DNA of 64,000 nucleotides from Spirometra erinaceieuropaei (lineage: Eukaryota > Platyhelminthes > Cestoda > Diphyllobothriidea > Diphyllobothriidae): positions 4,370,060 through 4,434,059 of the forward strand of contig CACRXP010000001.1 of assembly GCA_902702965.1 (NCBI GenBank). Direction: 5' to 3'. The notes below the pieces were generated by a model. That model had not been told where the DNA came from. It was given only the letters and a program-made list of their open reading frames with translations, and made no database searches. The position numbers and the translations under genes were made by a program. Positions 21,143 to 31,897 of the stretch are shown here, one piece after another; positions within the stretch are counted from its first letter, which is position 1, and every line of letters starts with the position of its first letter.

Positions 21143-21724
21143 CTAAGAAACCGGACTTTCCTTCTCTCTGTCCGGCGCTTTATCACTTCTCACGCTGGTG
21201 CGGTTTCCGTACTCCTGAAACCGTCCGGAGGAAAGACGAGTAAATCTATCATTTACTTCCGTCTCATCTTCCTCGATGTCCCTGTCCTTTGAGGTGTACC
21301 TCAGCGAGGTGATGGTCAGGTACATTGGCATGATCGTGAAAACCACACTGACTATAGATACCGCCCCAATGAAGCGTTGTTCGCTGTCACGAATGAACGT
21401 CACCGTTCCGCCGATAAGCGCACACACGGCCTCGAGCACTGCGAAGGAGAGGAGTAGGAGGTCAGAGTGGGGTAGAATTGGCCAGAAGATAAGTGCGAGC
21501 TGTAGTAGAATTCCCATGCCGCCAACCCAGTAGCCGGCAAATACACTGCGTTCTTTAGCTGCTGTCCCGCTAAGAAGGGACTGTTGGTAGATGAGCACTG
21601 AGTAGACTGTGAGCGGAAATAGGCTATGTAAGATAAGCAGTAGCTTGTCCGCGTGAGCGGAGATGCGACGGCGGACTCGAGTCCGACGCTTTTCACGTAC
21701 AGACGACACAGAGTCGATTTCCAT
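21143..21724 (-). CDS. Four-pass membrane protein, single exon, family unknown
   Basis: The ATG at 21724 opens 193 residues. A basic N-terminus (REKRRTRVRRR, residues 10-20) precedes four hydrophobic segments at about 28-46, 62-84, 88-111 and 118-141, then a charged tail rich in Asp, Glu, Arg and Ser. The positive N-terminus and even number of spans place both ends in the cytoplasm. The second span opens AGYWVGGMG, a pattern seen in several small tetraspan families, but I cannot assign one. No intron borders interrupt the frame, and the clean four-span layout argues for a real gene. A minus-strand ATTAAA lies ~115 bp past the stop. It does not resemble the surrounding repeats and its codons are unremarkable. 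Confidence 0.7.
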   Translation of the reverse strand: MEIDSVSSVREKRRTRVRRRISAHADKLLLILHSLFPLTVYSVLIYQQSLLSGTAAKERSVFAGYWVGGMGILLQLALIFWPILPHSDLLLLSFAVLEAVCALIGGTVTFIRDSEQRFIGAVSIVSVVFTIMPMYLTITSLRYTSKDRDIEEDETEVNDRFTRLSSGRFQEYGNRTSVRSDKAPDREKESPVS

Positions 21725-22375
21725 GCTGGCGAGAGTGGGCTCTGTTTAGAAGAGCCTCGGAGCGTTGTTATAGCTGCGGGTCAGTCAGACGGTTGAGGGA
21801 GAAACCACCAATCAGAGTGAGGCGTGCGATTGTGCTGTTGGCTGGTGGCTTTGGTGGTAGGGGCTTTGACATTGTTTTGATAGGCACAGAGAACTGCAAT
21901 GCGGCGAGTGTAAGAAAAAATCTATCCGATTGCCTCAAAATGGCTTTCCATCAGAAGTCAGTGTCTGAGGCGCGATTTTTCGGATAAACAAGTCTTGGGG
22001 TGGATACTTTTTAGAAGGGCTAAACAGTTTAGTGTGCTAGGTGGTAGGCAATTCTGAGTCCACACCTGACGTCAAACGGCGATGTAGTTCACCCAAAAGG
22101 GAAAAAATTGTTGTAATAAGCAGATGCCTGTCTGGATTTCACCCAAATACCATTTAAATATTTTCTGCGCTGGATCAGTGGAAAGACGTACCTTCAGGAA
22201 ACCAATGGCGTGCTAGAAGACCGCCAGCTCTATGTTCAGTACGAATCCACTCCCATAAAAATTTTGGCACGTGAATGAAATAAACGAAATTTTATTAGCA
22301 GTGAAGAACTCAGGTGCACTATCGCTAACCGACTGACGCATGGCGAGAGCGTGAGAATCGGTCTTGGCTTGGTCC
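21725..22375. other. Spacer upstream of the membrane-protein gene
   Basis: No gene is seen. The segment from about 22090 may be the decayed 5' part of the Penelope element that becomes readable at 22376. Confidence 0.45.
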
Positions 22376-22960
22376 TACGGTCGTCCAAAAGTGCGCGAAG
22401 AGGGCGCTCTTGTCCGACCGATCGTATCACTCAGCCTTCTCCTACTGCCAAAATGGCTATCCCGACGTCTTAACTTTCTGGCTGCTAATTCAGACACCAC
22501 AGTCAGTCCGTAAGCACTGTTCGTGGAGAAACTTAAAGTGGTAGGTTTCCTGCCAAGCGACGTCATAGGGACTTTTGATGTTACGTCCCTTCTTACTTCT
22601 ACTCCGCAGAATATGACAGTCAAGACCATCGAATTATTCCTGGAGAACAAACAGGATAAAACAGAGAATCACCTTGAGCATACCCGTATCCTCCAACTCC
22701 TGCGGTTCTATCTCCGGATGTACTTCATGTTCAACGGAATAATCTACGTGCCGGTGAGAGGCACGCCGATGGGTTGGCCGGTTTCGGGTTTCATAGTTGG
22801 CATGGTCCTACAACGGTTGGAGTCGCTGTTCTTCCGACACCACAGACCGAAATGCTGGGTCTCATACGTAGATGACACCATCGTCGTCATCGGGTGAGAT
22901 CAGGTGATGGCATTAAAATCAGTCTTCCTCCACATCGAACTCCTTTTTAATAAAATTCGG
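22376..22960 (+). pseudogene. Penelope-like element reverse transcriptase remnant
   Basis: A single plus-strand frame reads YGRPKVREEGALVRPIVSL, WLSRRLNFLAANSDTTVS, then LPSDVIGTFDVTSLLTS, GTPMGWPVSGFIVGMVLQRL and WVSYVDDTIVVIG. This is the Penelope order: YGLPK.H, RPIVS, FDVTSLFTSIP, G.PMGSP.S and the catalytic YVDD. Two in-frame stops (TAA near 22509, TGA at 22895) break it. The C-terminal half and the GIY-YIG nuclease are missing downstream. Confidence 0.8.
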
Positions 22961-24990
22961 AAACTCGTTTACTGCATTCTACATTTACGTTCCTCGGGCA
23001 CGCATCAACCCCAAAATCTGGAGACTTACAGATGTCTGCATTCTTCCTCTTATTCTTTATTGTTTTCCTGCTATTTTCCCTGTATTGCCTAAAATGGTAT
23101 GTCCATTTTCAAACGGGTCATCCGAATGCTCTCTTCTGTCGCCAATGTTTCTTATGGTATTTTAGCTGACATCTTAACACAGCCATATTTCATAGCGGTC
23201 AAGCAATTTGTTGATCGAATTTTGGATGATGTTGTCCATCCCCATATCCGTGAATTAATTGTTGCGAAGTCTTTCCGACCAATGCACCGAGGCTTCCGGT
23301 TTGTCAATTTTCCGCACTACGAGCTCGTTACGTTGCCTGTAGACAGACCGAAATAGAGAAACCGAGACTCGAGCTATCCCCGTAATTGTTTTGTAGTTTT
23401 GTGTATGACCAGTTACTCTCTTATCATCTATCGATTTATATGCTGGCCACGGGGAATAGGAAAAAGCTTTGCTGAAAAATCTGGAACGATGATTTCGAAA
23501 TAATGCGTATTCCTCTCCCCGCGTTTTATCTCTTGTCAACTTCCCTTATCCATTTTTGCGATCAGGTTTCTAGATTTGGCAGGCCATTCGAAGACTTTAT
23601 TGAGAAATCATCTGTTTTCCTGACGCTTATCACAAAACAAAGTCAGAATAATATCGTATGATTTTACATGATTCAGTAGGCCTGTCCCACCTGTCGACAT
23701 TTGGCGATCAATTTAATTTAAAACAGTGGTTACAATTCCACTAAGGAGGCGTTTGTCGGTTTAGCTACTTTGAATGCTGCTAGAATATTACGGTTATGCA
23801 CGCATATTTACTAAGATTCCGTAACCAGGAGAAAAAACTATAGCGTTGATATTCAACCGCAGTAACAACTAGCAAGGTTTTGAAAGTGAGAAATCAGTCA
23901 TTTTGCCCGTATTGAGTATTTAACCTCCTACACAGACGGAGAGCAATGTCTCTCTAACTTCCAGCTTCGTAATGCAGAAAAGAAGGTTGATTCGGTCAAA
24001 TTGGTTTATCAGCACAAGCAGGCACTTATACTTACTCATTTACAGCCACGGATAGACGACCAGCCACTTTTATGGTCCTGGGATTTCAATTCAATGATCT
24101 TATCGACTCATGAGTTAGACCTCAGCTCCACCTGCTTGTATGTGTTTTTCCAGGTCATAGCGCCTGGTAGGTGGGCTGGGGAGATCAAAAACAAACAAAG
24201 CAAGCCCCTCTCACTCTTGCCCTGTCTGCAGCTTCTTGCGTAGGCATTTTCACACTCATCTGAGACTCTTGACCTCTGAGGCCAACCAGGGATAGTTGCA
24301 GAATGGCGCGCCTTCTTTTGTAAAAACACTGCACTCCTCCTCACCTGTTTAGGGCACGCTGATAGACCGCATCCACGTGAGACGTATTTTACAGTAGCAG
24401 AGGTCAGGTTTTTAACTGCAGGCTAAATGGCTGCATAAAACCAAATGATGTGCGCCTGGAGCAAAGAGGCAGCCAAATAGCGAGAAAAACTTCCATGAGG
24501 ATTGTTTAAATCAACCAATGGAAGGGGTTAAAGATGGAATACATTCAGTCGTAGTCAACTTGAGGCATGTGCGGAAACCTTCTGGTGCAGTCAGATCCGA
24601 AGCTTCACCCCGCACCCTCCAACTGACATACTCGCAGTGAACCTGTCTTTCCTGGGGTTTGTTCTACTCGGCTTGTGTAAACACTTGGAAATCCACTGGA
24701 AGCCGAAGACCGTATGAATGGAAAGCTAGAAGTATTCCCCTAGATAATATGAACTCGGGTAGAAATAAAAGGAAAGCAGTTGCAAAGAGCGTATTTAATA
24801 GATAATGCAAATTGTCCGCTACTGAAGCACATGAGGTAGGAGGATATATCCTCGTTTCGATAATGACGGCCATCACTCAGTTTTCAAAAAATGAACTAAC
24901 GGACTCAGCTATCCACGTAACTGGAGGTCTTCGATATTTTCAATGTTGGTCAGATATGGTTATGTAGCCCCAACCGAAGTAAACAATTCC
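22961..24990. other. Unannotated spacer
   Basis: AT-rich sequence with short frames only; no domain, RNA or repeat family recognised. Confidence 0.5.
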
Positions 24991-25290
24991 CAGCCACCTG
25001 TTATACGGGACCGGTGATAATAGGGCTTTTATAGGTGGGGCTGGGGAAAGCATAGTCGACGAGATCAAGTAGTTGTATGCAAAAGAAAAGCTATTGGAAA
25101 TGCGCGGTTGTACTTTGAGTGGTTAACAAATAGTTTCCCTAGCTCCTAACCCTAACCTTTAACTCTTACCCCTACCCCTCTTCCCAACTAGAATCCCTAA
25201 CCCCAAGCCCAACAGTATTGTGTCCATCAGGTGGGGCTTAGTAACTACATCTCACCTCAGTATGCGACCGACACAAAGTTACCTGAGAGA
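24990..25290. repeat. CCCTAA-bearing dispersed repeat, copy A
   Basis: About 24950-25290 aligns colinearly with 60745-61080: both contain GTAGCCCCA.CCGAAGTAAAC, GGGACCGGT, GATCAAGTAGTTGTATGCAA, GCGCGGTTGTACTTTGA, a C-rich array of CCCTAA-like units (25145-25210 here) and GTGTCCATCAG. It also contains the short imperfect palindrome CCCAGCCACCT / AGGTGGGGCTGGG. Confidence 0.75.
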
Positions 25291-25299
25291 GGATTTCTC

Positions 25300-28200
25300 G
25301 GATCGTTGTATTGGATACCATGATGTAAGAACGTGTCTCGCTGTCTAATATAAAATGCCGGCTATAAAGACAGCTACTTACGGCCGGGTATCGGAAGCTC
25401 AAGTCGATTTTTGTCTAACAAATGGGCAGGACAGATGTTCCCAAATTTATTCAGAATTCTTAACATCTTACCAAAGGTTTCTAACAGACCCAAGCTTAAG
25501 TTAAGGACAAACAGTGGCACTTTCGAGAGAGTCAAGATGGTCGACAAAAACGGGTCTGAGCTTTTGGTCTTTATTCATGCCTGATGGTTCTGAACTGAAC
25601 ATATGCACGCACACGTTTCCGATGGGACAAAATGGAGACTGGGTTTTATGATAAGCGATGACGCTGACTGAGGAAACAAAGCGACCAATGGAAATGATCT
25701 TGAAACGCACTCCAACAGATAAACTCGGGAACATAATTCATGTTACTCAACACAAACCCTCTTTTTAAAATCCGGGAAGTATAGAGTGTCAAGGACAATT
25801 CCAATAAAAAGTCAATTTAGATAATCGCGTGTAAATTTTCCCAAAGCAGGATTTGTGGTTAAGAGATCAGGAAAGTGTAAGTGAGATTTTGACTGGATAG
25901 ATTCATTCGCGAGAATATTGGGAACAGTACCACAAAGTCTGCCACCCAAAGTGCAGGAAAAAAGGCGTGTTTCTAAGACTGCCGTTGTTAGGGGCAGCAG
26001 TCGACGAAACACAAGGGTGACGTCTAAAGACGGTCATCACGGGAGCTTCCCCGCGACGAACTTACGCTTTTTCTTCACAAGCTCTCTCCCCTATGTTTGG
26101 GGGGTAAAGATCAACTAACGTTGTAGACCCCATCGATGTTCATCTATTCCATCACTTTTTTTCTGGGGAGACGGATATATTGGTTTTGCAATGAGGCGTC
26201 TGGGAAAAAGGGTACGCTAACACATACCTACCTGTCTAGGTAAAGGTGAGAATAGGCTCGTTTTGCAGTCTATCTCCGAAAATCTACCTGGTACGAATCG
26301 CCGTGTCGACGTCGAAGAAGCCGTTTAGGTTGCTGTCCCGCCAACGGGTTATTGGCTATTCGGCTACTAAATCCAGTGCCTTGTTGTCAGAAGTCGCTGA
26401 TGCTAGCGTTCCTTCCCCCGTGTCCAACGCCTAATTCGGGTTATGATTACATGCCGCCCAAATCATTTGATGACAACCATGCAAACTCAGCTTAATTGGC
26501 CTACAGACCTTCAAACTACACTTTCCTCCCTCCTCCACACACAATTACCACAACACGTCGACCGCGCTGCGTGGTCGGCTTGAGACACGAAAAGTACGAC
26601 TAACCTTTTGCGACGCCTATACATAAACCCCTAACACGACCCGCACCGACGTACTGACGGCAGGCCCAGTTGCCGTCTTACGTCGCGCAAATTTGGGTTC
26701 GTACCCCCAATTTTTGTTGTAGTATAAAATCCTGGTCGGTGTAGGTTGTGGGCTAGGGGATGTGGTGGTATGCCTAACCACTCATGGCCTCTCCCCCCTT
26801 TGGTCTTCTTCACTCTATCTTGACGCCTGGCCAAGGTCAGGGAGGATGAGAGAGTGCGGTAGATGTAGCGCAAGTCCACTATCAGCATAAACTAGTTCGC
26901 GCGCAAGTCACCAACCCTGCACTCACTCTGATCTGCAGCACACGGAGGACACCGTCGAAATCGATGGTGCATTGTCGTAGTGGCCTAGTGGCGGATTACT
27001 GAAAACACAGACGTGCTAATTTAGCCAGGGGAGGGTACCCGATGTAGTGCGCACTCCCTAGGGTGCCTGCGATTTTCAGCAGCGTAAGCGTCTTCCTTTT
27101 AATGGGAAGGTCACGAGCGTGTTTGGCGGGATAATACACAACACTCGTAGTTTTCGCTCAAGGCGACGAGACAGCTTCCAGATGAACTAGAATAAACAAT
27201 CCAAAAAGACATGCGAGAAGTGATTGAATGCTGACGTTTCCAAGTAAGTACTATAAACATTCGCAAGTTAGTGAGAAAGTACTTAATAATTCACATAAAG
27301 GTCAGAAAGCGGATTGAAGGCGATGGAGTTTCTTTTGCGGCGTACTTATGACAGCGTTGAGGGTGAATGAGAAGGCAGCAGTTTCGACAGTTCGTGGTTC
27401 ACAAGGTCCTTCTTCGTCGTAAATATGGTCCACTCATGAATGGGGTCATGACAGAGCAAGCATCGTCTATCACCACCTCGTATTCTTTTCCGTTTCCCTA
27501 ATGTTTCAGAGAAAGACGTCCGACTACGAAAATAAACCTCCAGATTGATTCCGCAGTTTCTCCATTCCACAAAGTATTTCGTCCCGAAAAAGTGTAACCC
27601 AACCCATGAAACCAGAACCGATACACCTCCCAACCTCGTGGAAATTATGCAAACAATTGGTTGATGTCAATACTGAGCTCCAAATTCAGAATCCGGGTGT
27701 GTAGTGGCGGCCTCTAATCCTATCCCTGTTTTACACATGGGATTATGCCACATAAATTACAGTGAATTCGAATTTGGCTCCGAGATGCAAATGGATGCTT
27801 TAGGCATAAAATTATAGTGAATATTTCTAGAAAGTAATTTGTCTGAGGGACTGAGAGTGTGACAACTGGAGCAGCCAACTTGGGGAAACTGCTCATTTGA
27901 CGGCTTGTATACTCACTTCTGTATAGCTCATTTATTCTTAAAGCTTAGTTATGTCTTGAAAACTAGTGGTATGTAGTAAAGCGGGGATAACTGGTATACG
28001 CGTTACAGATAGCAGCACTTGGATCCGTTTGCCATAACTACGACGCCTTAGCGATAAACTTCGGGTTTATTCCAGTAAGGGCTCCTGTTTTAAGAGATTT
28101 TTCTGGCTAACGAAAACTGGACACGCCGGTATGTGAGAACCAGTGCTGAAAAGTCAGTGGGATTCCAAATCGCCAATTGACCTGGAAACAAGAATACCTC

Positions 28201-28555
28201 CATCGACGTTTTATACTAAAGCATAATTTAGCAACTTTGACCTATCAATGGTGTAGCGGCTGTGCGACTATCATTTATCAAATTTTCATCCGTACTGATA
28301 GTTTAAAGGAAATTTTGCCCTGGGTGGAAAGCTCATGAGGCTTTCCCAAAAATTACCAGCCTTTTTATATCTTTTCATCTCTCTCAGCTCCTAACTGCGA
28401 TATTAGGAAATGCATAGTCTATCCATTTAAAAACTACAATGTATGACTACGTTTCGAAAACGACTTTCTTCGAACTAGGAGTCCGACACAAAATAATGGA
28501 CCCACCAATACTACAGATAGTCTCGAGCTAAATTCCCGGAGTTCCTATTACCGTT
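25300..28555. other. Unannotated repeat-rich spacer
   Basis: No gene model can be supported. About 26730-26890 resembles the GC-rich repeat seen at 28855 and 45050. The rest shows short frames without domains. Confidence 0.5.
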
Positions 28556-28559
28556 TCAT

Positions 28560-28710
28560 AACTTTAATTCTAACCCTAAACCCATCTACGGTCTTCATAT
28601 GCCTAAACCTAAACATAACCATAACCCTAATCCAAACTTCCCTAACCAAAACCCTAACTCCTCCTGGTATTAAGGGCAAAGCCATCTGTTATACGGATGG
28701 GGGACCATAT
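28560..28710. repeat. CCCTAA-like array with adjoining 'CTGTTATACGG' motif
   Basis: Decayed CCCTAA units run from about 28570 to 28665 (TAACCCTAAACCC, AACCATAACCCTAAT) and are followed by CCATCTGTTATACGG, the motif that adjoins the telomere-like arrays at 25005 and 62560. Confidence 0.6.
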
Positions 28711-28749
28711 TCCAGTACCCAACGAAAGTAGGATGACTAGTACGACGAC

Positions 28750-29190
28750 AGTTCGACCATCGATTTCGATTATGTCCACCGTGTGCCCCACAGCAGCAGC
28801 GGTGGGAGCAGAGACGGTGACTTGCACAGGGGTTTATAGTGCCGGTAGACTTGCGCTGCATCTACCTACACTCTCTCCTCCTCCCCCGCCTGAGCCCGGT
28901 GTCAAGACCAAGTCAAGAAGACCGGAGACGGGGAGGCCGCAGGTGGATGGCTCGGACGGATCGTCGCCTTGGCGCTCCACTCCGCACCCCCTGGCCCACA
29001 CACAAATGACCAGGATTTTGACCACAAAACAATGGGGTGGTGACAGTGGTTTAGTTGTGCGACGAATGCCGATAACAGGGTCCGCCAGCGCACCCCACAA
29101 ATGTTGGCATTTGTTATTACGCACAGATAACGCCTGCCAGAGTCCGATGTGGCCCCCGTTTTGGTCCAGCGCATCTAACACGTGGCCCGT
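28750..29190 (+). repeat. GC-rich dispersed repeat
   Basis: Contains CTACACTCTCTCCTCCTCC and AAGTCAAGAAGACCGGAGAC, shared with 14360-14430 and 31220-31300. The open frames on both strands (up to 165 codons) are products of this GC-rich repeat and have no recognised domain. Confidence 0.55.
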
Positions 29191-29329
29191 TTAGAGGGCA
29201 CAAGGATGACTAGTACACAGCTGATATACTAACGTTTTCTAGGATAGTGTTCATGCACATCTTAACCCCTTGACTTCAGGTTTTTCAATACTCATCCCCT
29301 ACAAACACTGGTTAAACACGGGATATACT

Positions 29330-29600
29330 CTACATAACATCCCTGCGACACCCGTCGTTCCCGTGTGTTTGGATATTAGAAAGTAGACAATTGGGTCAGC
29401 GATTTTTGCAATCGCTTTACGGAACTCTCTCCTCGCCTTGTGCCTTACGGGCTCTCTCTTGAGCCCAACCAGCATCCGCGGAGCCATGCAGGATAGAGTC
29501 AGAATGGCATTACCGACAAAGTAAACGAAGACTGGACTGGCTATTTCTAGCTTATTAGCTGTCGTCGGCCAGTCATACCCAACCGCGAAATGTGAAACAC
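29330..29600 (-). repeat. SINE-B copy, minus orientation
   Basis: On the minus strand it reads GTGTTTCACATTTCGCGGTT, TGACTGGCCGACGACAGCTA, GTCGGTAATGCCATTCTG and GGTTGGGCTCAAGAGAGAGC, the consensus body of a family that recurs at 29640, 46340, 46500, 46743, 51018 and 57815. Confidence 0.7.
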
Positions 29601-29639
29601 CTGTATATTCCCGATCACGACGGACAGGGCAACAAGTCC

Positions 29640-29800
29640 GTGTCTCTGTGGTTAGAGACGTTGGACTTCTACGAGATCGCGGGGTCGAGCCCCAGGTGTT
29701 CCACGTTTCGGGGTTGGGTATGACTGGCTGACGACGGCTAATATGCCAGAAATGGAAATTCCAGTCTCCCTTGTCTTCGACGGCAATACCATTCTGCCTT
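29640..29800 (+). repeat. SINE-B copy, plus orientation
   Basis: A tRNA-like head (GGTTAGAGACGTTGG...GGGTCGAGCCCC) is followed by the family body GGTTGGGTATGACTGGCTGA and CCAGTCTCCCTTGTCTTCG. It is head-to-head with the minus copy ending at 29600. Confidence 0.7.
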
Positions 29801-29837
29801 TTATTGATTTATCAATATTTGGATTGGAATCCCACCG

Positions 29838-30215
29838 AGGCGCCGAGTTTTTCACAGTTGAGCCAATATGAATTATTCAAAATCTGCCAAAACATCTATG
29901 AATTACGTGAGCCTGGTAGTTATCTGTGGATTCTAGGTGAATTACTTAGGAAATGCTGCTTGGGCAGTCAACTTACTGTATCAGATTTGGTGGTTTCCGG
30001 ACGTTGCAGTAGGTTGGACGGATAACTTGACCCAAATGTGATTAAACTCGCGTCGTCCGGCGGGGCCTCGTAGCTCAAGTGGTTAGAGCGTTGGCTGTAC
30101 TAAAGCCTTCCCCTTACTACGTGGGTTCAAATCCCACAGAGGTGGCGAGCTTTTCACAGTTAAGTCCATGTGCATTATTCAAAATCTGCCAGAACATCTA
30201 TCAATATGCCTGTGG
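29838..30215 (+). repeat. Tandem SINE-A copies with intact pol III boxes
   Basis: A headless body at 29838-30061 is followed by a full head at 30062-30140 and a second body start. The A box TAGCTCAAGTGG is at 30071-30082 and the B box GGTTCAAATCC at 30124-30134. The head folds as a tRNA-like structure: GCTC/GAGC D-stem, GGCT/AGCC anticodon stem and GTGGG/CCCAC T-stem. The body motif TTATTCAAAATCTGCCA occurs in both units. Confidence 0.7.
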
Positions 30216-31489
30216 TTTTTTAAAAGCTTTCATTTATTGAGGGTATGTGGTAAAAGTCATACGGCTGGAATTCCATACAATGTACGGAACAAGTTGAAAC
30301 CCACTGTTGTATATGGAATTCCAGGTTATTAGGTAACCTACAAATGCCACTTTTAACGCCTGATGTTAAGGTCGTACGTGATAATGGGAGTTTCAGGTTC
30401 AGAACGTATTCTAGACAGCAAGACTTAGATAGGGAAGACTTGCTATAAGTAGAAAGGATTTGCAAGAGTAAACTGTGGCTCCCAAGAGGTTATTTTGGTC
30501 GAATGACCAGTCGAGAGCACCATCCTGCTTGATTAAATGAAGGCATGGAAGAGTCCATCCCCAGCACAATTTTAGCCCACTTGGTTGATAGCGGCCACTG
30601 GGTTGACCTCAATCAAGCATTATGAGCTATCTATGAAGTGCCGACGAGACACTCCGAGTTCCTGCGCCATTCGATACTTACGACGACACAGGCAGTGGCT
30701 CTACGGCTAGCCAGTCCAGCTTTGTGCATGGAACAGGCGTTGGGGTTGGTTCAAGTTCCCAAGCTCCCGTGGTCTAAAATAAGTCCAGCATGACCGCTCC
30801 CGTATCCTACCACGTCGCGCTACAGCGGCGAAACATAAGCATAACTCACTGTCAAACTTCTTTCCCCTCCTCACCATTCCCATTCCCCGACCGAACGTGA
30901 TATGTCCGAACGCCCTCAATGAACCTCATTGAACCTTTAAGCGTCAGTAGCTTTACCGCAAATTTTACTATTGTGCAGGGCTGACGATGAAACATCGAAA
31001 ACGCACGTTCGCCGAATTTTACTTCTACAGTGCTTGTATGGGCATAATCGCAGAACTTAAGCTAGAAATGGCCATTCCGATCGTTGGTAATCTCCCTCTG
31101 CCTGTACTGACAGTTCGGGCGCTGTGACCGACGAAGCCTACCGTGTGCTACAGAGCAGGGTGAGAGCGGGCACAGTGACTTGTGCGCGATTTCCATTATA
31201 GTGATGGTAGACTTGAGCTGAATCTACCACACTCCTCATCTGCCACGTGGGCCGGGTGTGTCAAGACAGCGTCAAGATGACTGGAGACGGAAGAGGCCGC
31301 AAGTAACTGGCCAGACGTAAACCCGCATCTAGGCGTGCCGCCACACCCACTGGTCCACAACATACGCTGACCTGGATGACATACCAAGAATGGAAGGGGG
31401 CAACTCGGATCCCCCTGGGTGGGGGTGTCATAGAGGTCACGTTAAGAAGGAGCTACTGCAATCTGACTTCCAGTCCACCAGTCGACTAG
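30216..31489. other. Unannotated spacer with repeat scraps
   Basis: About 30966-31010 (CTGACGATG ... CGTTCGCCG) resembles the end motif of the 55413-55861 family. About 31200-31380 is a decayed copy of the GC-rich repeat. No gene is supported. Confidence 0.5.
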
Positions 31490-31897
31490 TCCGCCCATGC
31501 ATATTACAAAACTCTCTGGAACATCCTAAAATCATCTACAGTTACATACGTAGTGGCAACAGAAGTGGGGACCCGGTTCTGGCGCTGAGGTCCCAAAACG
31601 GAGAAATTGAGACGGGTGACCAAATGAAAGCATCAATTTCTTCAGTTTCTTCCAGTCGGTATTCATTCATGAAACAACTTCACCTCCTATCTCTCATCCA
31701 GATCAAGAACACAATCCTTCATCTTTTTGCGTTCGAAGACAGTCTTTACTTCTCGCTCATGTTGATAAGGGCCGAACTACGCCGATTGAAGCCTGCCGAC
31801 TCACCTGATCCAGGTAGAATTCATCCACTTGTCTTTCGAGAATTGACTATCGTATTGTGCGGGCCAACGTCCATGATAATTCAAAAGTCCGTGGGGC
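31490..31897 (+). pseudogene. CR1-type LINE reverse transcriptase, N-terminal fragment
   Basis: The open frame reads NSLEHPKIIYSYIRSGNR, then TGDQMKASISS and ELRRLKPADSPDPGRIHP followed by LVFRELTIVLCGP. This is the linker and first reverse transcriptase motif of CR1-like LINEs ('L..LKP.KSPGPDGIHP..L..L'). The frame then runs into an unrelated repeat (about 31925-32030, shared with 59020-59150). It may be the 5' half of the same insertion as 33555-34555. Confidence 0.7.

Noticed and set aside
28697..29194. 165-codon plus-strand frame and its minus-strand shadows
   Set aside because: GC-rich repeat shared with 14.4 kb and 31.2 kb; no domain on either strand.
30062..30140. Genuine tRNA gene
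   Set aside because: The stems pair, but the acceptor stem is imperfect, the variable region is odd, and the same head plus body recurs at other sites, as expected of a SINE.
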